Below, in pieces: positions 23,170-35,194 of a stretch of 64,000 nucleotides of DNA (its first letter is position 1; every line of letters starts with the position of its first letter). The stretch is from Zoroaster sp. YZ-2022 (taxonomy: Eukaryota; Echinodermata; Asteroidea; Forcipulatida; Zoroasteridae). The notes beneath the pieces were generated by a model. It was given only the letters and a program-made list of their open reading frames with translations. It searched no databases and had not been told where the DNA came from. Made by a program: the position numbers and the translations under genes. The stretch lies in contig CM055823.1 of assembly GCA_029582265.1 (NCBI GenBank), forward strand, positions 23,881,290-23,945,289, given 5' to 3'.

Positions 23170-23665
23170 TACATGGTTTAATTTGAAAACAAAGGCAATT
23201 TAGGTGTAACACAAGTGTTATTTACACACATAGCAAAGGTGTTACATAATTGTTACTGTGTTACAAATGTTACAGCGTTACAAATAACGCCAGTGTTACA
23301 TAGCAGCACCAATGTTACGTGAACCACTGAACAAAATTACATGAAATTTTCACAGACCATAGCACAAGATTTGTTTCGCACATAGCACCGGTAATACATA
23401 ATTGTTACAGTGTTACAAGTGTTACAAGTGTTACAGTGTTACAAATAACGCCAGTGTTACATAATAACAGCACCGATGTTACGTGAACCAGTGAACAAAA
23501 TGAGATGTTTCACAGACCATAGTACAAGATTTGTTTCGCACTTAGCACCTGTGTACATAATTGTTACAGCGTTACAAATAACGCCAGTGTTACATAATAA
23601 CAGCACCGATGTTACGTGAACCAGTGAACAAAATCAGATGAAAGTTTCACAGACCATAGCGCAAG
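23170..23665 (+). repeat. 140-160-bp imperfect tandem repeat, 3 units
   Basis: CACAGACCATAG followed by ACAAGATTT recurs at about 23353, 23513 and 23652. Between these, each unit has ATAACGCCAGTGTTACATA and GATGTTACGTGAACCA. It is rich in GTTACA words. Confidence 0.8.
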
Positions 23666-23775
23666 ATTTAGGCATCACATTTCTGGAACAGAAATACCGA
23701 ATCGTAGATAATTGAATAGGCCTATTGTAGTTTTTATAAAGGGATGGTACAGCATACGTAATTACCAGATTCTCA

Positions 23776-23870
23776 AATTAAAGAGACAATATCGTCACGA
23801 TCAACAGGGCATGGAATCAGAGTGCTAGTTTTAGATTGGTCCTAATCCATCAAGGATTAGGACCAATAAA
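23776..23870. mobile_element. family C fragment fused to a 33-bp hairpin
   Basis: The left end AGACAATATCGTCACGATCA runs to TAGTTTTAGATTGG. It is then cut by a perfect small palindrome, ATTGGTCCTAATCC/GGATTAGGACCAAT (23836-23868). Confidence 0.65.
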
Positions 23871-24059
23871 ATAAAAACTCAAATTAATGAAATGCTGGCC
23901 CACTGTTTGAATCCTCAGTTTGCACGTGACCACATTATTTATTGTACGTAACGGACGAGGGCGTGTGTAGTCTTCCGATTGGCCAACGCGGCTGTCAATC
24001 AGAATCAAGCGCGTTTTAAATATCGCTTTTAGTTACAGTTTTCGACGTCGGAATTTCAT

Positions 24060-24088
24060 GTTTTTGTTGTTGTTGTTGTTGTTGTTGT
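24060..24088 (+). repeat. (TTG)n microsatellite
   Basis: A short run of about eight TTG units lies just 3' of a GC-richer patch containing GATTGGCCAACGCGG (CCAAT-like). Confidence 0.85.
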
Positions 24089-25041
24089 ATTGTTCGTTTA
24101 AAAAATATTATCTTTCAAAATTGGTTCACTTTTTAAATTCTATTTTGGGGGTCTATGGAGCCAAACGCGGGTGATATATCTTGAAGGGAAGAACACAAAT
24201 GATTATTTTTTTTTGGGGGGGGGGCACTCTGTAACCTTTTATAATGTTGAATGAAAATGAGTAGATAATGGATGAACATTTTGGTTTAAAGTCCAAATAC
24301 AGAAACTGACTGAACGCCAATTAGGTAATTACAGTCACCAGACACTGCAAACATTCCTTCATTCCAGCCACTACCACACATTCATCAATCGTGTTCTCGT
24401 CTACGCATGGGATGATGTTGACCAAATGCAAACTTCCTTCATTCTAAACCCATTTGATAATTGTTTCACTGAGACCTTTCCCACTATAGAAGAGAAAGGC
24501 ATGAAGACAGATCGGAAATAAATAACCGATGGTTTGGTTATAAGCCAGCCCAATGTATTGGTCAATTACACGATGAAGATATTGCTTAATTTAATCAGGA
24601 AATTGGTTAACATCGAGCCAGTTTCTCGGTTAATCCTCGGCAATGCATCGATTCAAATTAACACCAACTATTGGTTGGCTGGACACATCTAGTTGTTTCG
24701 CACAAAATCTTTATTTTAGAGCGTTACAGGCTTATTCATCACATAAAAATCAAGCCGCCGCAATTGAAGTGTCTTAATACATAGCCATCATCTCACCGCA
24801 ACCAGGTACAAACTAGTACTGACGTCTGAGGACAGTGACGAACGCGAATCAAAATCAATTAGATAGAGTTTCAACATATATTGTTTCAGTGTGTGCCATA
24901 TGTTGCTTGATGTCAAATATTATGCGTCCATATGTTTCAGATGTATTATTATTTTGCAAATATGTGTGAATTAAGTGACCATATTATACGATGTAAGAGC
25001 TACACAGAAAGGAGATACCACTTTGGTGGTATGGTACTTAC

Positions 25042-25110
25042 CCAAAGCAGTGTGTTGAATAACACCATCAGAAACCTCAGACATATTACACATCCCTCCT
25101 TGCCGCTCAT
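25042..25110 (-). CDS. tetraspanin, first coding exon (partial gene)
   Basis: The 23 codons begin Met-Ser-Gly-Lys-Glu-Gly and continue CVICLRFLMVLFNTLLW. This is the classic tetraspanin N terminus: a short cytoplasmic tail with juxtamembrane cysteines (palmitoylation sites in this family), then the first membrane span with Phe-Asn near its middle and a Trp near its end. The exon ends in phase 0 directly at a consensus donor, GTAAGT (complement of 25036-25041), as in many tetraspanins. An in-frame upstream Met would add a long charged leader (to 25272), but family length favours the internal start. Tetraspanins organise membrane-protein assemblies. The CCG-motif loop and spans 2-4 were not found downstream, so the remaining exons lie beyond a long intron or outside the window. 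The function is inferred from this one span, so an unrelated membrane protein remains possible. Confidence 0.6.
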
Positions 25111-25700
25111 CTCGTCGATGGTCCTCACGTGGTAATGACGCTGCCTCCTGCTCGATGAAACAGCGCCTCGGTCCTCCTCGAAGTCACCCTCGTCTTGTCT
25201 ACCCCGGTTCCGATCTCGGTTCCAAACCTGACGAGCTTGGCTTATGGGCTTCGCCCGGGATAGCGCGAGCACGAAAAATTCCAGCGTGCGTTCGGTGCGG
25301 TTGGACGAGGTTTCCCTTCGCCCGTTTCAGGTCCTGCGGTAATAATTATAATGAGGTACGGCTGTCTCCTCACAGGCTCACCAATCGCAGTCCAGATCTA
25401 TTTTTAAATCGGCGAAGGAAAAGGGAAAGAAGGAGGTGGGTTCTCGATTAGGTGTTAGCTTCCAGGAACGGTTGCCTGCTCTGTCCTTCTAACCAGAGAA
25501 GATGTTAAATGCTATCTTCGGTCGATCGGTTATCAAAGAGCAACCAGAAGCCTGGATCATTATCAAAATATCAGGTTAGGTCAAGGGTGAATTTAAAAAA
25601 AATTAATTGCCACTATGATCCGTCTGTTTCATGTGCGTTCTACTGGTGAAGATCATTAGCAGACTATGTCCGTTAATGTTCCCTGCTGTAAAAACTCTTC
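25111..25700 (-). promoter_or_regulatory. putative 5' UTR/promoter region of the tetraspanin-like gene
   Basis: The sequence upstream (to the right on the + strand) of the exon at 25042-25110 is distinctly GC- and CpG-richer than its surroundings up to about 25450. That is typical of a transcription start region. No TATA box or defined start site could be assigned. The open frames on both strands in this patch are attributed to its composition. Confidence 0.3.
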
Positions 25701-27089
25701 CAGCGCAATTCTTTTTAAGCCGAGGAACTGAGAAAGTTCCGTGTCGGGATTGGTCTGCTCATTAAGCGGTGACAAAACAGAAATATCCCCAGCGAATTAG
25801 CGCGCGCTGGTGTATAGAAATGTGATTGGAGGTATCAAAGCCCGCTCAGCATCACACACATTCTTGGGTGTTCAAACCCATGGCGTTTGGAAGCAGTCTC
25901 GTGCCGTCCTACTTGTTTTTTTTTATCAGTATCCCTGTCTTGGTTATTCTGACGCCATTTGTTTAAAGGTCCTCGAGGAAAGATGTCCCAAAATATCCCC
26001 GCTATTTATTTATTTTTTTAAATCTTCGAACGTAAAACGTGAATAGGGCCTATCTAATTCAGTAGACTGCGTTTTTGTTACCTGGAGCACAGCGTTCCTG
26101 GCCAAACTGGAAGTCAAAGGTCCATACATACGTTTATTAATTTTGGCGCCAAAATATACTACCGCATGACTTTTTTTCTGGCGTGATTTTCTGCTTGTAA
26201 TATTATACAATCTTCACAGGACGACAAAGGCCGAGTTGGCTAAAACACAAGTAGGCTCATTTTGGTGTTTTTCACATAAAGTCCACTGTATCATGTACAG
26301 TGAAATTTGGAATAATTCTCAGAGGTTTACATATAGCTTGGCATTTCCGGTCCACGTCAATTGGTTTTTCCCTTATGATCAGGATTAATCGAGTGTACCG
26401 TTTGGACCAGTCAGTTTCGATCGACACAAGAATATGTAGTTCACTGGAGATGGTTATTATTTTCCGCCCAGCGGAATGTTATCAATGTTGTCACCTTCAA
26501 TTACGCTCAAACGGGGCTCCACGCAGACGACAGCTGCGCGCCAAAATGTCTATAAGAGAAAAAAAAGGGGAAGTGGAAGAATAGAGAAAAAACAGGTTGA
26601 AAAGGTGTGAAGATTACATGATGAGGTAAACAGCCGGCGGGAAATTATACAGACGATGTTCAAGGATAGGATTGTGTTCTTTGTTTATTATTTTTTTATT
26701 CCAACCAATGTAAGACTCTCCAGTCAGTGAAATGAAGAACAGAAAGCTGGTCTGGATAGGAATATTTATTCAATGATCCAACGTTGACTATTTGATTATA
26801 AACATTATTGATGGTAAAAACATAAGGCAGTGAGAGCGCTGAAAAATATGCAGACATCTGCAAGGTTAGGCTATGTAGGGCTGTATACAATATTTGACAT
26901 CATTTATTGCAACCAATGCATTACTTTTCCATATCAAATATATTATTTGATTAGGAAAAGTCACGTGGCTGTGACCTCTTGACAAATGCAGAAATTGCTC
27001 AGAATTTTCAGCAGTATTTGTAGATATTTTTAAAAGATGTTTTTAGCCTAATGTAAATCTCGTCCTGTGAAACAATGAGAATAATAGAG
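25701..27089. other. no gene recognised
   Basis: The stretch is unique sequence, and no exon could be supported. Confidence 0.4.
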
Positions 27090-27712
27090 AATCACACTGC
27101 TCCAGAATCTGGGTCAGAAACAATCCGACTGCTCCAGACAGAAACTGGGTCATAAACAATACGACTGCTCCAGACAGAAACTGGGTCAGAAACAATCTGA
27201 CTGCTCCAGACAGAAACTGGGTCATAAACAATCCGACTGCTCCAGACAGAAACTGGGTCATAAACAATACGACTGCTCCAGACAGAAACTGAGTCAGAAA
27301 CAATCCGACTCGGATCCAGAAACTGGGTCAGAAACAATCTGACTGGTCCGGAATCTGGGGCTGAAACAATCCGGCTGTTCCAGAAACTGGGTAAGAAACA
27401 ATACGACTGATCCAGAAACTGAATCAGTGAGAATCCGACTGATCTGGAAACTGGGTCAGAAACAATCTGACTCAGATCCAGAAATTGGGTCAGAAACAAT
27501 TCGACTGATCCAGAAACTGGGTCAGAAACAATCCGACTGATCCAGAAACTGGGTCAGTGAGAATCCGACTGATCAAGAAACTGGATCAGAAACAATTCAA
27601 CTGATCCAGAAACTGGGTCAAAACCACCGACTGATCGATCAGAAACGGGGTCAGCTAGAAACAACCTGTCTGATCCGGCCAGAAACTGGGTCAGAAACAA
27701 TCCTGAGGACGA
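27090..27712. repeat. 30-36-bp minisatellite, about 19 units
   Basis: The units carry CAGAAACTGGGTCAGAAACA and ATCCGACTGATC. Left units are about 36 bp and contain GCTCCAGACAGAAACTG; right units are about 32 bp and contain GATCCAGAAACTG. Two long minus-strand open frames made of FLTQFLSGAV-like repeats arise from the array and are not genes. Confidence 0.9.
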
Positions 27713-27858
27713 TCAGAGCATACTGATCGAAACGTCGAGTTGTACTTCCAGTTCTTTTCAGAACTAATTACTACTCAATTGAGAATTTCACATGGTGTCA
27801 CCGCAATTAGTCTTACGTATCCTCTTCACCATGCAAAGCTACAAGTTTTACCTAGAAA
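27700..27858 (+). mobile_element. family I element
   Basis: It starts CCTGAGGACGATCAGAGCAT, includes GATCGAAACGTCGAGTTG and ends CAAAGCTACAAGTTTTACCT. Copies occur at 40384 (complement, with flanking duplication) and 62942. It directly abuts the minisatellite, whose unit (ATCAGAAACGGGG...) may have grown from its border. Confidence 0.6.
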
Positions 27859-28299
27859 CAATCCATGTCAGATATTTCTGACCCCAATTCCGGGTTGGCT
27901 TGGTCTGGCACCTGTGGACCCCTTTTATTGTCACTCCTGATCCAGTTGAGTTTAGAATGTGTATACATAATGTATCTTTAAAACCCCTTCACACTATTGG
28001 GTAATCTCGAAAAACATAAATGATCCCAGATTTACCACAAACTTAACTTGGTGTAAAGTTGATGATGGTAACAAACAACCCGTGAAGTATTTTTTTTTTT
28101 AATCTAGAAATAATTTCTAAAATGAATTCTTGTCATCTGAAGACAGAAATTAATTTGGGAAATGAATACGATCAATCTGAATATATTTCACTATTTTCAC
28201 ATTAACGACACATTGAAATAATCCTTCCCAGGTTGGCTTTTATACATAATTTCAATTGTCATTACTTAATTTCTTTTCACCTGAACATGGACTCATATA

Positions 28300-28511
28300 C
28301 AGCGGCGTAGCCACGGGGGGGGGGGGGCTGGGGAACGGTTCCCCCCCCCACAATTTTCCAGTGCTCCCCCAGGTTCCCCCACGAAAAATCCTCATAGTAC
28401 CCCCAAAAAAGAAAAGAAAAAGAAAATGGAAAAACCATACCCCCTGGGCCCCCCCACTGAATAGCAATGCCCCCCTGTTCCCCCACTGAAAAAGTCCTGG
28501 CTACGCTGCTG
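28300..28511. mobile_element. hAT-type MITE with G/C tracts and 8-bp duplication
   Basis: The ends are CAGCGGCGTAGCCA and TGGCTACGCTGCTG, flanked on both sides by CTCATATA (28292-28299 and 28512-28519), a perfect 8-bp target duplication. The interior is G- and C-homopolymer rich. A related border, GTGGCGTAGCCAGGATTTTC, is at about 60196. Confidence 0.8.
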
Positions 28512-28519
28512 CTCATATA

Positions 28520-30592
28520 GTGACATCTGCGGTGACACCATGTATTGAAAGACTCTTTTTTGAGTAGGGAGGGTTCTGAGAAGAACCTTGGGTTAAATGC
28601 TCTGATCGTCTTCACAGGGACGTACTATAAGTATACGCCTATACAACTTTAACACTAGATACGGCGTTGCATGCAGCCAACGGCCATCATAAGCCCCAGT
28701 TTATCACGTTAACGATGCCAGATTGGCAAATAAAAATGTTTCGTAGTCTCCACTAATGTAATATATTTCACATGCTGACCTTGGGTGAGTTGATTCTTGG
28801 CAATTGCATCCCACTAACGCTGAGCTTTTAAAGCCCCGTATGCGCTACTGGTGTTCTCGTAAAACATTAATGATGCCAGGTTTATATAAAACTTGATATG
28901 AAACTTACATCCCTAGAAATATTTCTGTCCGATGTGCTGTCATTTCGGGGCAGTTAATCAAATTATTTTTGCAACGGAATTTCCGTCCTCCGGAAAGACG
29001 TAAAAATTCACGTTTGGAATTGTAATGAATACAACAATTATTTATGCATTTTCAGAGATTTCTCGTTAACGACGCAATAAGATAAGCACAATTTTCACAG
29101 GGTTGGTTTTCGTGGGTTGTCACGTATGATTGCATTTACAGGCATTTAACAAACGTGCATGTATACTTTACGTCAGTGTACGTGCAAAAGTGCATGTCTG
29201 GCTGACGTCACTCATGAATGTGCACATTTTATTAGCATAATTGATACACCAAATTGCCTAACAAAAGCATCAAAACACACACAAAGTGCCAATTATATGG
29301 TAGAAAAGTGATGTCAAGATGGACACCGAGACGTGCGTAATGTTTTCAAGATAGAACATGATTTACATCAATGATTTGCTCATGAATGTGCAAATTTTCT
29401 TAGCATAATTACAAAGAATTGCCAAAACATGGGGAAAGGCATCAAAACACGACAAATTGGAAATTATAATGGTAAAAAAAGGGATGGCAAGTTGGAAACA
29501 GAGACGTGCAATAACGTTTTCAAGTTAGAATATGTATATTTTCATAGGCTTTTTAAGGTAAGGTTTTATGTGGTAATTCAAATGAATGACAATGTGTTGA
29601 ATTGTAATGTGAAATTTGCTTGGTGGATGGCGTCGATCTTCCTTATAAATAATTTTGTGTGAGGTACCGCCACTTTTGTTTAATCCCTCTTTTGTCCGGT
29701 CCCCAGGACCAGAACATGATTCTGCTTTGTTTTGTACCTTCATCTTGTGAGTTCATTTCACACCTGACTAACTGCTGCTCACTCTTGTGTTTATGCATAT
29801 GTGTGTATGTTTTGCCTTTAAGAACCTGCGAGGATCGAAACGTATAAGGCCAATAACTACTATTTTGTTGCATTTGTACTATAGGTCTTTTAGGTTGGTA
29901 AGCTGTATGCAACAGCCGATTCTCTATTTCCTTTTTTTTTTTAAATTAAAGTGAAATTATTTTTCACGTTCAAATTTAGGAAAGAGTATAATAGAAAAGT
30001 GTTTGATGACTTGAACTGATGTTACAGGCATGCAACTTTTCAGCTGATCAGCTGATTAATATAATAGTGCTACAGAAAACTGAAAAACACTGTACACTGA
30101 AGTTTTGTGTGCTCGGCCATTTCCTCTTTTTTTTTGCAATTACAAAGTTGTATGCCTGGTATTAGAAATGTCTAAATCGCATTTCATTTCATTTCATTTC
30201 TATAAGAATGTTTTGTTAAAAACTGTATTGGCCTTATATTCACGATAAATACGAAATTGAGGCTGTAATTCTCACAACCACACTCTGCAGCTTACATGCT
30301 GCATGCACCGGCGAGAAGGCCCAATAATCTGATAGTTCCAAAGAAATGTTCATTCCTGACATAAGGAATAAATAAACGGATGTAGCTATTTCCATTTATT
30401 TACTTAAAATTCAATGACATTTGAAAGCGAGGTTTGCCCCTGCAAACAGACAAAACTAGACAGGTTACTATAATGAGCAAGTACAGGTACACAACCTCTT
30501 GTATTCAGGGTATAAGACATAAGATGGATACCATGGTAACTCATGAATAAGGTGAAATATCATGAAAAACAATGTGTACCCTCTTCTTTAAA
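28520..30592. other. no gene recognised
   Basis: The stretch is unique AT-rich sequence. The segments at about 29200-29300 and 29380-29480 resemble each other (GAATGTGC...TTAGCATAATT, ATTGCC, CATCAAAACAC), an old local duplication. No exon was found. Confidence 0.4.
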
Positions 30593-30803
30593 GGGACAAT
30601 ATCGTCTCGATCAACAGGGCATGGAATCAGAGTGCTAGTTTTTCAGTGACTGAAAATAACACCCCACATGATAAGGTCATAATTAATTACCTTTGCTGCT
30701 GCATAAATGAGCCAGTAATTTTCAGTCACCGTGTTCATCGTAACATCGATTCCATGCCCTGTTTAAAATCTGCTCTGATTTTGACGATACTGTCCCTTTA
30801 ATA
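30593..30803. mobile_element. family C MITE
   Basis: It starts AAAGGGACAATATCGTCTCG and ends TTTGACGATACTGTCCCTTTAA, with the family core present. Confidence 0.75.
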
Positions 30804-30870
30804 TCTTTAAATGCATCCATATTTTGTAAGAATCCTGTGTCAGCTTATTTCATTGTGTCGTTAACGAGAA
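30803..30870 (+). repeat. single unit of the 61-bp satellite
   Basis: AAATGCATCCATATTTTGTAAGAATC followed by TTCATTGTGTCGTTAACGAG is one diverged unit plus the right flank of the array at 10956-12388. Confidence 0.6.
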
Positions 30871-30939
30871 AAAAGTGAAAATTTCATTCAGATTTTTCTT
30901 ATTCATTCTCTGCCAACCCCCCCTCCCCCCCCCTCCAAA

Positions 30940-31680
30940 AAAAGTCTCCGGTTTCTGGTCTCTACGCGCGTCGCCGTAGCCCCATTCTAGGGCCAATACA
31001 CTGGACTCCCTCCGTATCCTTGGCCCTAGCCCCATTCTAGGGCCAATACACTGGACTCCCTCCGTACCGTATCCTTGGCCCTAGCCCCATTCCAGGGCCA
31101 ATACACTGGACTCCCTCCGTATCCTTGGCCCTAGCGCCACATGTACAAAAATGGAGCGATTTTTCTTTTTTTTCTACTTTTGATCTGCTAATTATTACAA
31201 CCTAAAACTTAGTAATTAGGTAACCTTGCCCAAGCAGACACTTTTGGCATAAAATCCATTATTCTGGAAAATCTCACTTTAATGAAATTTTTAAAAACAT
31301 TTTTGAAATTAAAAAAAAAAACAATAATAATATTTAAATTTCACCAAAATTACAGATCTCACAATAGTAAACGTTATGCCAAAAGTGTCTGCTTGGGCAA
31401 TCTTACCTAATCACAAAATTTTAGATCGTAATAATTAGCAGATCAAAAGTTGAAAAATCGCTCCATTTTTGTACATGTGGAGCTAGGGCCAAGGATACGG
31501 AGGGAGTTCAGTGTATTGGCCCTAGAATGGGGCTAGCGTCGCCTCAGACCCGCGCGTCGGCATTTTTAATTTTCGTATTTTTGTTGTTTATTTTTTCCTT
31601 TTTTTTGGCTATGAAACGATGTCCAATTGCAGCCAAAATTGCTGAATCGATTGGAATTCTACCGTGCTGTGTTATGTTTT
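30940..31680 (-). mobile_element. family D element interrupted by a foldback element
   Basis: The left end AGTCTCCGGTTTCTGGTC continues to GCGCGTCGCC at 30975. It resumes at 31536 with GCGTCGCCTCAGACCCG and continues through TTTGGCTATGAAACGATG to about 31677, where it is truncated. The intact copy at 21898 shows the joined sequence. Confidence 0.75.
30976..31535. mobile_element. 560-bp foldback element with 8-bp target duplication
   Basis: It is flanked by GCGTCGCC (30968-30975 and 31536-31543). Termini are GTAGCCCCATTCTAGGGCC and GGCCCTAGAATGGGGCTA. The left terminus is triplicated as a roughly 53-bp tandem (CTGGACTCCCTCCGTATCCT in each) and the right is single. Inside, TGTACAAAAATGGAGCGATT pairs with AATCGCTCCATTTTTGTACA, and further pairing gives roughly 120-bp arms. 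It is non-coding and probably hAT-mobilised, given the 8-bp duplication. Confidence 0.75.
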
Positions 31681-32358
31681 TTCCCCGTCTCATTCTAAAA
31701 ATGAAAGCGCCTCAGACGGAACGATTACAAGTGAGGTTTTACACGATCATCAACTTTGAAAAGTGTCGCAGGTTGATTCAAAGAGAATTAAGCATACTCC
31801 TAGAAGCAATTTCTTTGCCAACGTAACCAATGTTGTACCTTACCTTTAAGGTAAAACGACTGTACTATATTACTATCTATAATGTACTAATAACATAAGA
31901 ATCATTCCATTTTCAGGGTCAAAACAAAAAATGAAATACTGACCAATAAGAAAGCATCCGATCTCCATAAATCCGTCGACCAATTTAATGACGCATTGTC
32001 CTTCATATAAGGCAGGTGAAGTGCCGCGTCGACACCTTGCCCTTACTGAAATTGAAAAAGACGAGCATGATGGTGTCCGTGCAATTAATACGCTATCGAC
32101 TAGGCAAAAATCCCCCGATGGTTTGCCTGCCCCTTCGCTCACGGAGTGAATTTCACAGTTCGCCCTCCTCTGATTTGCCGCTCTTCTGTTCCCCCACAGA
32201 AGCAAAATTGTAAGAACTTGACGAGGATGCAGAAACCTTGCGTGTTATGAGCTTTGGAAGAAGGTGATGCTTCAATTTATAACACTTCATTGGAAACCAC
32301 TGCCCGTGTGTCTTTCTGCACCCAGCGTCTTCCGTGCTAGACTTGAGTAAGTCTCACC
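31681..32358. other. no gene recognised
   Basis: The segment at about 31980-32350 is GC-richer, but I recognise no domain on either strand, and no consistent splice pair could be drawn. Confidence 0.4.
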
Positions 32359-32360
32359 AT

Positions 32361-32718
32361 TATAATAATAATAATAATAATGTGTGGATTTATATAGCGC
32401 ACGTATCCACCAACTAAGTGGTGCTCAAGGCGCATTATATTATTATCCCTGCTCATAAGGCTCATAAGGCTCATAAATCATTCCTGAAACCATCTCAGCT
32501 CCCTGGGGAGTATACAGCTCAATTGCTGCCATTTCTAGCGCATATAGAGCAAACCAACTCTGCCTTCACAGGTACCCATTTAACCCCTGGGTGGAGAGAA
32601 GCAATTATGATTAAGTGTCATGCTCAAGGACACAAGTGTCACGGCCGTGATTCGAACCCACATTCTGTTGCTAACACCAGAACTTGAATCCGGTAAGCTA
32701 GACCGCTCGGCCACGACA
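32361..32718 (-). mobile_element. tRNA-Leu-derived SINE, minus strand
   Basis: (TAA)n tail at 32361-32380, body, and head ending ACCGCTCGGCCACGACA. It carries CTCATAAGG repeats and several point changes. Confidence 0.9.
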
Positions 32719-32719
32719 A

Positions 32720-33734
32720 GGATGGTCTTACCGCCGGTACGGGTTCGCGGCTTGCGTCTTGAGTTGGCTCAGTCTGCTTTCTAGTGTTATAATCTTCTAT
32801 CCCGGACATTTTGGGATCGTTTATTTTTATCAGGTGTGGGAACATGACTTGGACAAGTTTCTTTTTGGCCTCTAGCCTAAAGACCTACTTAAAGTGAAAG
32901 GAAATTCAACATAATAATCAGAGTGGAAGTGTTTGATTTGAGTATGGAGTTGGAAGCACACAGCATAGGTAAACACAGTGATTCATGGAATCGAATTGGT
33001 ATACAAATTACATTGAATTTGTCCAAAATGTCTATACTTAATTGTTAGAATTCCTATGAAATGAATTTGTAGTTAGGGGGCTTTTTATTAATTGTCGTTG
33101 AAGTAAATCACGGTTGTCAAGATGATGCAAATCACAATGACCCCCCCAGCTACCAAAAAATGTTAAAAACCTAACGGAGTTACGTAATCTTATTTCATAA
33201 TTTATTATTTGTTTCTTGTTACTTTCTTAATATTTTATTTTTGTAAATAGACACACGTGGCACATCAAATCAATTCGATCGTAGGCTTCCGGTCGATTGC
33301 AGCGTAATTATTGCCGCAAGCGATTAGACCTAACATCCCCCCCGCATAATTGAAATATATCCCACCCCTTCGAAAAAAAACTTGCGCATACAACTAAATT
33401 TAATGTAATTACTTTTATCCGTCCGAACAGTATACAGGGAATAACTTACTGAAACGTGTATTTATAAACGGCGTAACAACAACGGCTGGGGAAGTGCGAA
33501 AAAAGTCAAAATAAAATGTCTGAAACACTTTAGCACCGTGCATGAGCCGTTGTTGAGGGCAAATGTTGTTAAATCGCTGTTTGATCAATAGAGCAGCGAT
33601 AGTGCGTCGCGTTTTGCATATTTTGCTGGAATATTTCCAGCGATCATTGGCTGGTAGAAGTACACACGCGCTCAGTACCATGACATAATGTATGCACATA
33701 AAGTGTACGCACAACGCTCACTTGACGATAGAGT
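32720..33734. other. no gene recognised
   Basis: No exon was found. A minus-strand open frame (33415-33714) lacks recognisable motifs. Confidence 0.4.
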
Positions 33735-34882
33735 GGTCCCCTGTCTTTATCCTATCAAGGATTAGAGGCAGGCTCTGGCGTATCATTCAAGTGATTTCAT
33801 TGGATACTTTGTGCCGGCCGAAGATCTACTACCGTCACACTTCGAGGTTCGATGCTCGCGTGCGAAAGAACGCTAGTACGCGCGCGCGTACTTCTCTGCC
33901 ATCGATCCAACAAATATCACTTGAGATATTGTGCGTGGACGTCCATCATCTCGCGCAAGGTCAAAGTTGAATCTCCAGGAAAATAACATGGTGGCCGCGC
34001 GGCCGGTATCTGACGTTATTCACGAGCCTCAAATCGTGACGTCGGATCTTCAGGCTAAATTGACGTCGGAGTGGCTATCATCATCAAGACACTGGGTGCA
34101 AATTCACCGCTAGAGGGCTACGGTGTGCGCTGAACAGTAACTTCTTTAAATCATGGAGGAAGGAACACTAAATAAACTTCCATAGCAACCAATACTAAAA
34201 ACAAAATATTCAAAAATCATTTTTAAAAATACTTAGAAGTCCTAAAAATGTTTAAACCAAAAGAAAAAATATTGATTGATGTCTAACCTTTTATTTTCTT
34301 CTCAATTTATTGTGGATAGTCCAGGTTTCCAGGGAGTTATTCTCATCCCAATGGAAACCACCTTCTACAGCAGTGAAAACGACCACACTGAAAAGCAGCC
34401 ATTTTGGAAAAAGGCCTTACGCTTGAAATCGAATTAGGACCACTTTTCAGGGCCTACACTGTAAAAAATGGTGTTGGAAATCCAAACACATTTCTAAACA
34501 CTTAGCTTGTACTCACTTTTTTTTCACATGTTTAGCCAAAAACATGTTTAGATTGTGCTTTTTTCTGTGATGTGTGTTTGAATGCTAAAAACATATGAAC
34601 AGGTGTCAAAAAGCTAAGCACGTTTAGCTTTGTGACATGTACAGAGGATGGCCGTTTAGCATTTAAACGCATTCCTATATGCGTTCATTTTGCCTGTGTT
34701 TAAATTCTAAACACAATTTTTACAGTGTATAAGTGTATCCAAAATACTCAAAGTTGGAAGTCTAGGACCCCCAGGTTATGATATTAGACCATTTTTACAC
34801 AATCCATCGAATGTATGGGCCTCAATTCAAATTTTTTTGTTTTTCAGAAAAAAATTGAGGACATACAAATATTATGATAAAC
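33735..34882 (-). repeat. family E host repeat, interrupted copy (left part)
   Basis: This relative of the 17395-18090 repeat is split by two later insertions: MITE H at 34457-34727 and the DDE transposon beginning 34883. It continues at 37638. The two halves (CRE-containing 33735-34060 and 34280-34882) occur in a different relative order and orientation from the 17-kb copy, implying rearrangement. Confidence 0.6.
34457..34727. mobile_element. MITE family H, copy 2, in TA target
   Basis: The ends are CACTGTAAAAAATGGTGTT and AACACAATTTTTACAGTG, with TA on each side (34455-34456, 34728-34729). The unoccupied relative at about 17570-17585 reads GGGCCTAGTGTGTCC on the complement, confirming insertion into an existing TA. 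Confidence 0.75.
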
Positions 34883-35190
34883 TACGAAAGCCCATTAGTG
34901 CCATCGTCATTTTATTTTCGAGAGCAGTTATTTTTATTTTCGAGAGCAGTCATTTTTATTTTCGAGAGCAGTTATTTATATTTTCCAGAGCAGTTATTTT
35001 TATTTTCCAGAGCAGTTATTTATATTTTCGAGAGCAGTTATTTATATTTTCGAGAGCAGTTATTTATATTTTCGAGAGCAGTTATTTTTATTTTCCAGAG
35101 CAGTTATTTATATTTTCGAAAGCAGTTATTTTTATTTTCCAGAGCAGTTATTTATATTTTCGAGAGCAGTTATTTTTATTTTCAAGAAGC
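34883..35190 (+). repeat. left terminal inverted repeat with 22-bp array, about 12 units
   Basis: After the 30-bp tip come units of GAGAGCAGTTATTTTTATTTTC type (22 bp), with alternative TCGAGAG or TCCAGAG at one position and TTATTTATA variants. The apparent proteins of SSYFYFPEQL type are read from the array in all three frames and are not genes. Confidence 0.9.
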
Positions 35191-35194
35191 ACAT

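Noticed and set aside
25155..25451. 98-residue plus-strand open frame opposite the tetraspanin exon
   Set aside because: It is a GC-rich open frame overlapping the presumed 5' region of the minus-strand gene, with no recognisable motif.
27043..27499. Proteins of FLTQFLSGAV repeats on the minus strand
   Set aside because: They are minisatellite-derived; units vary in length out of phase with codons and no start or splice context exists.
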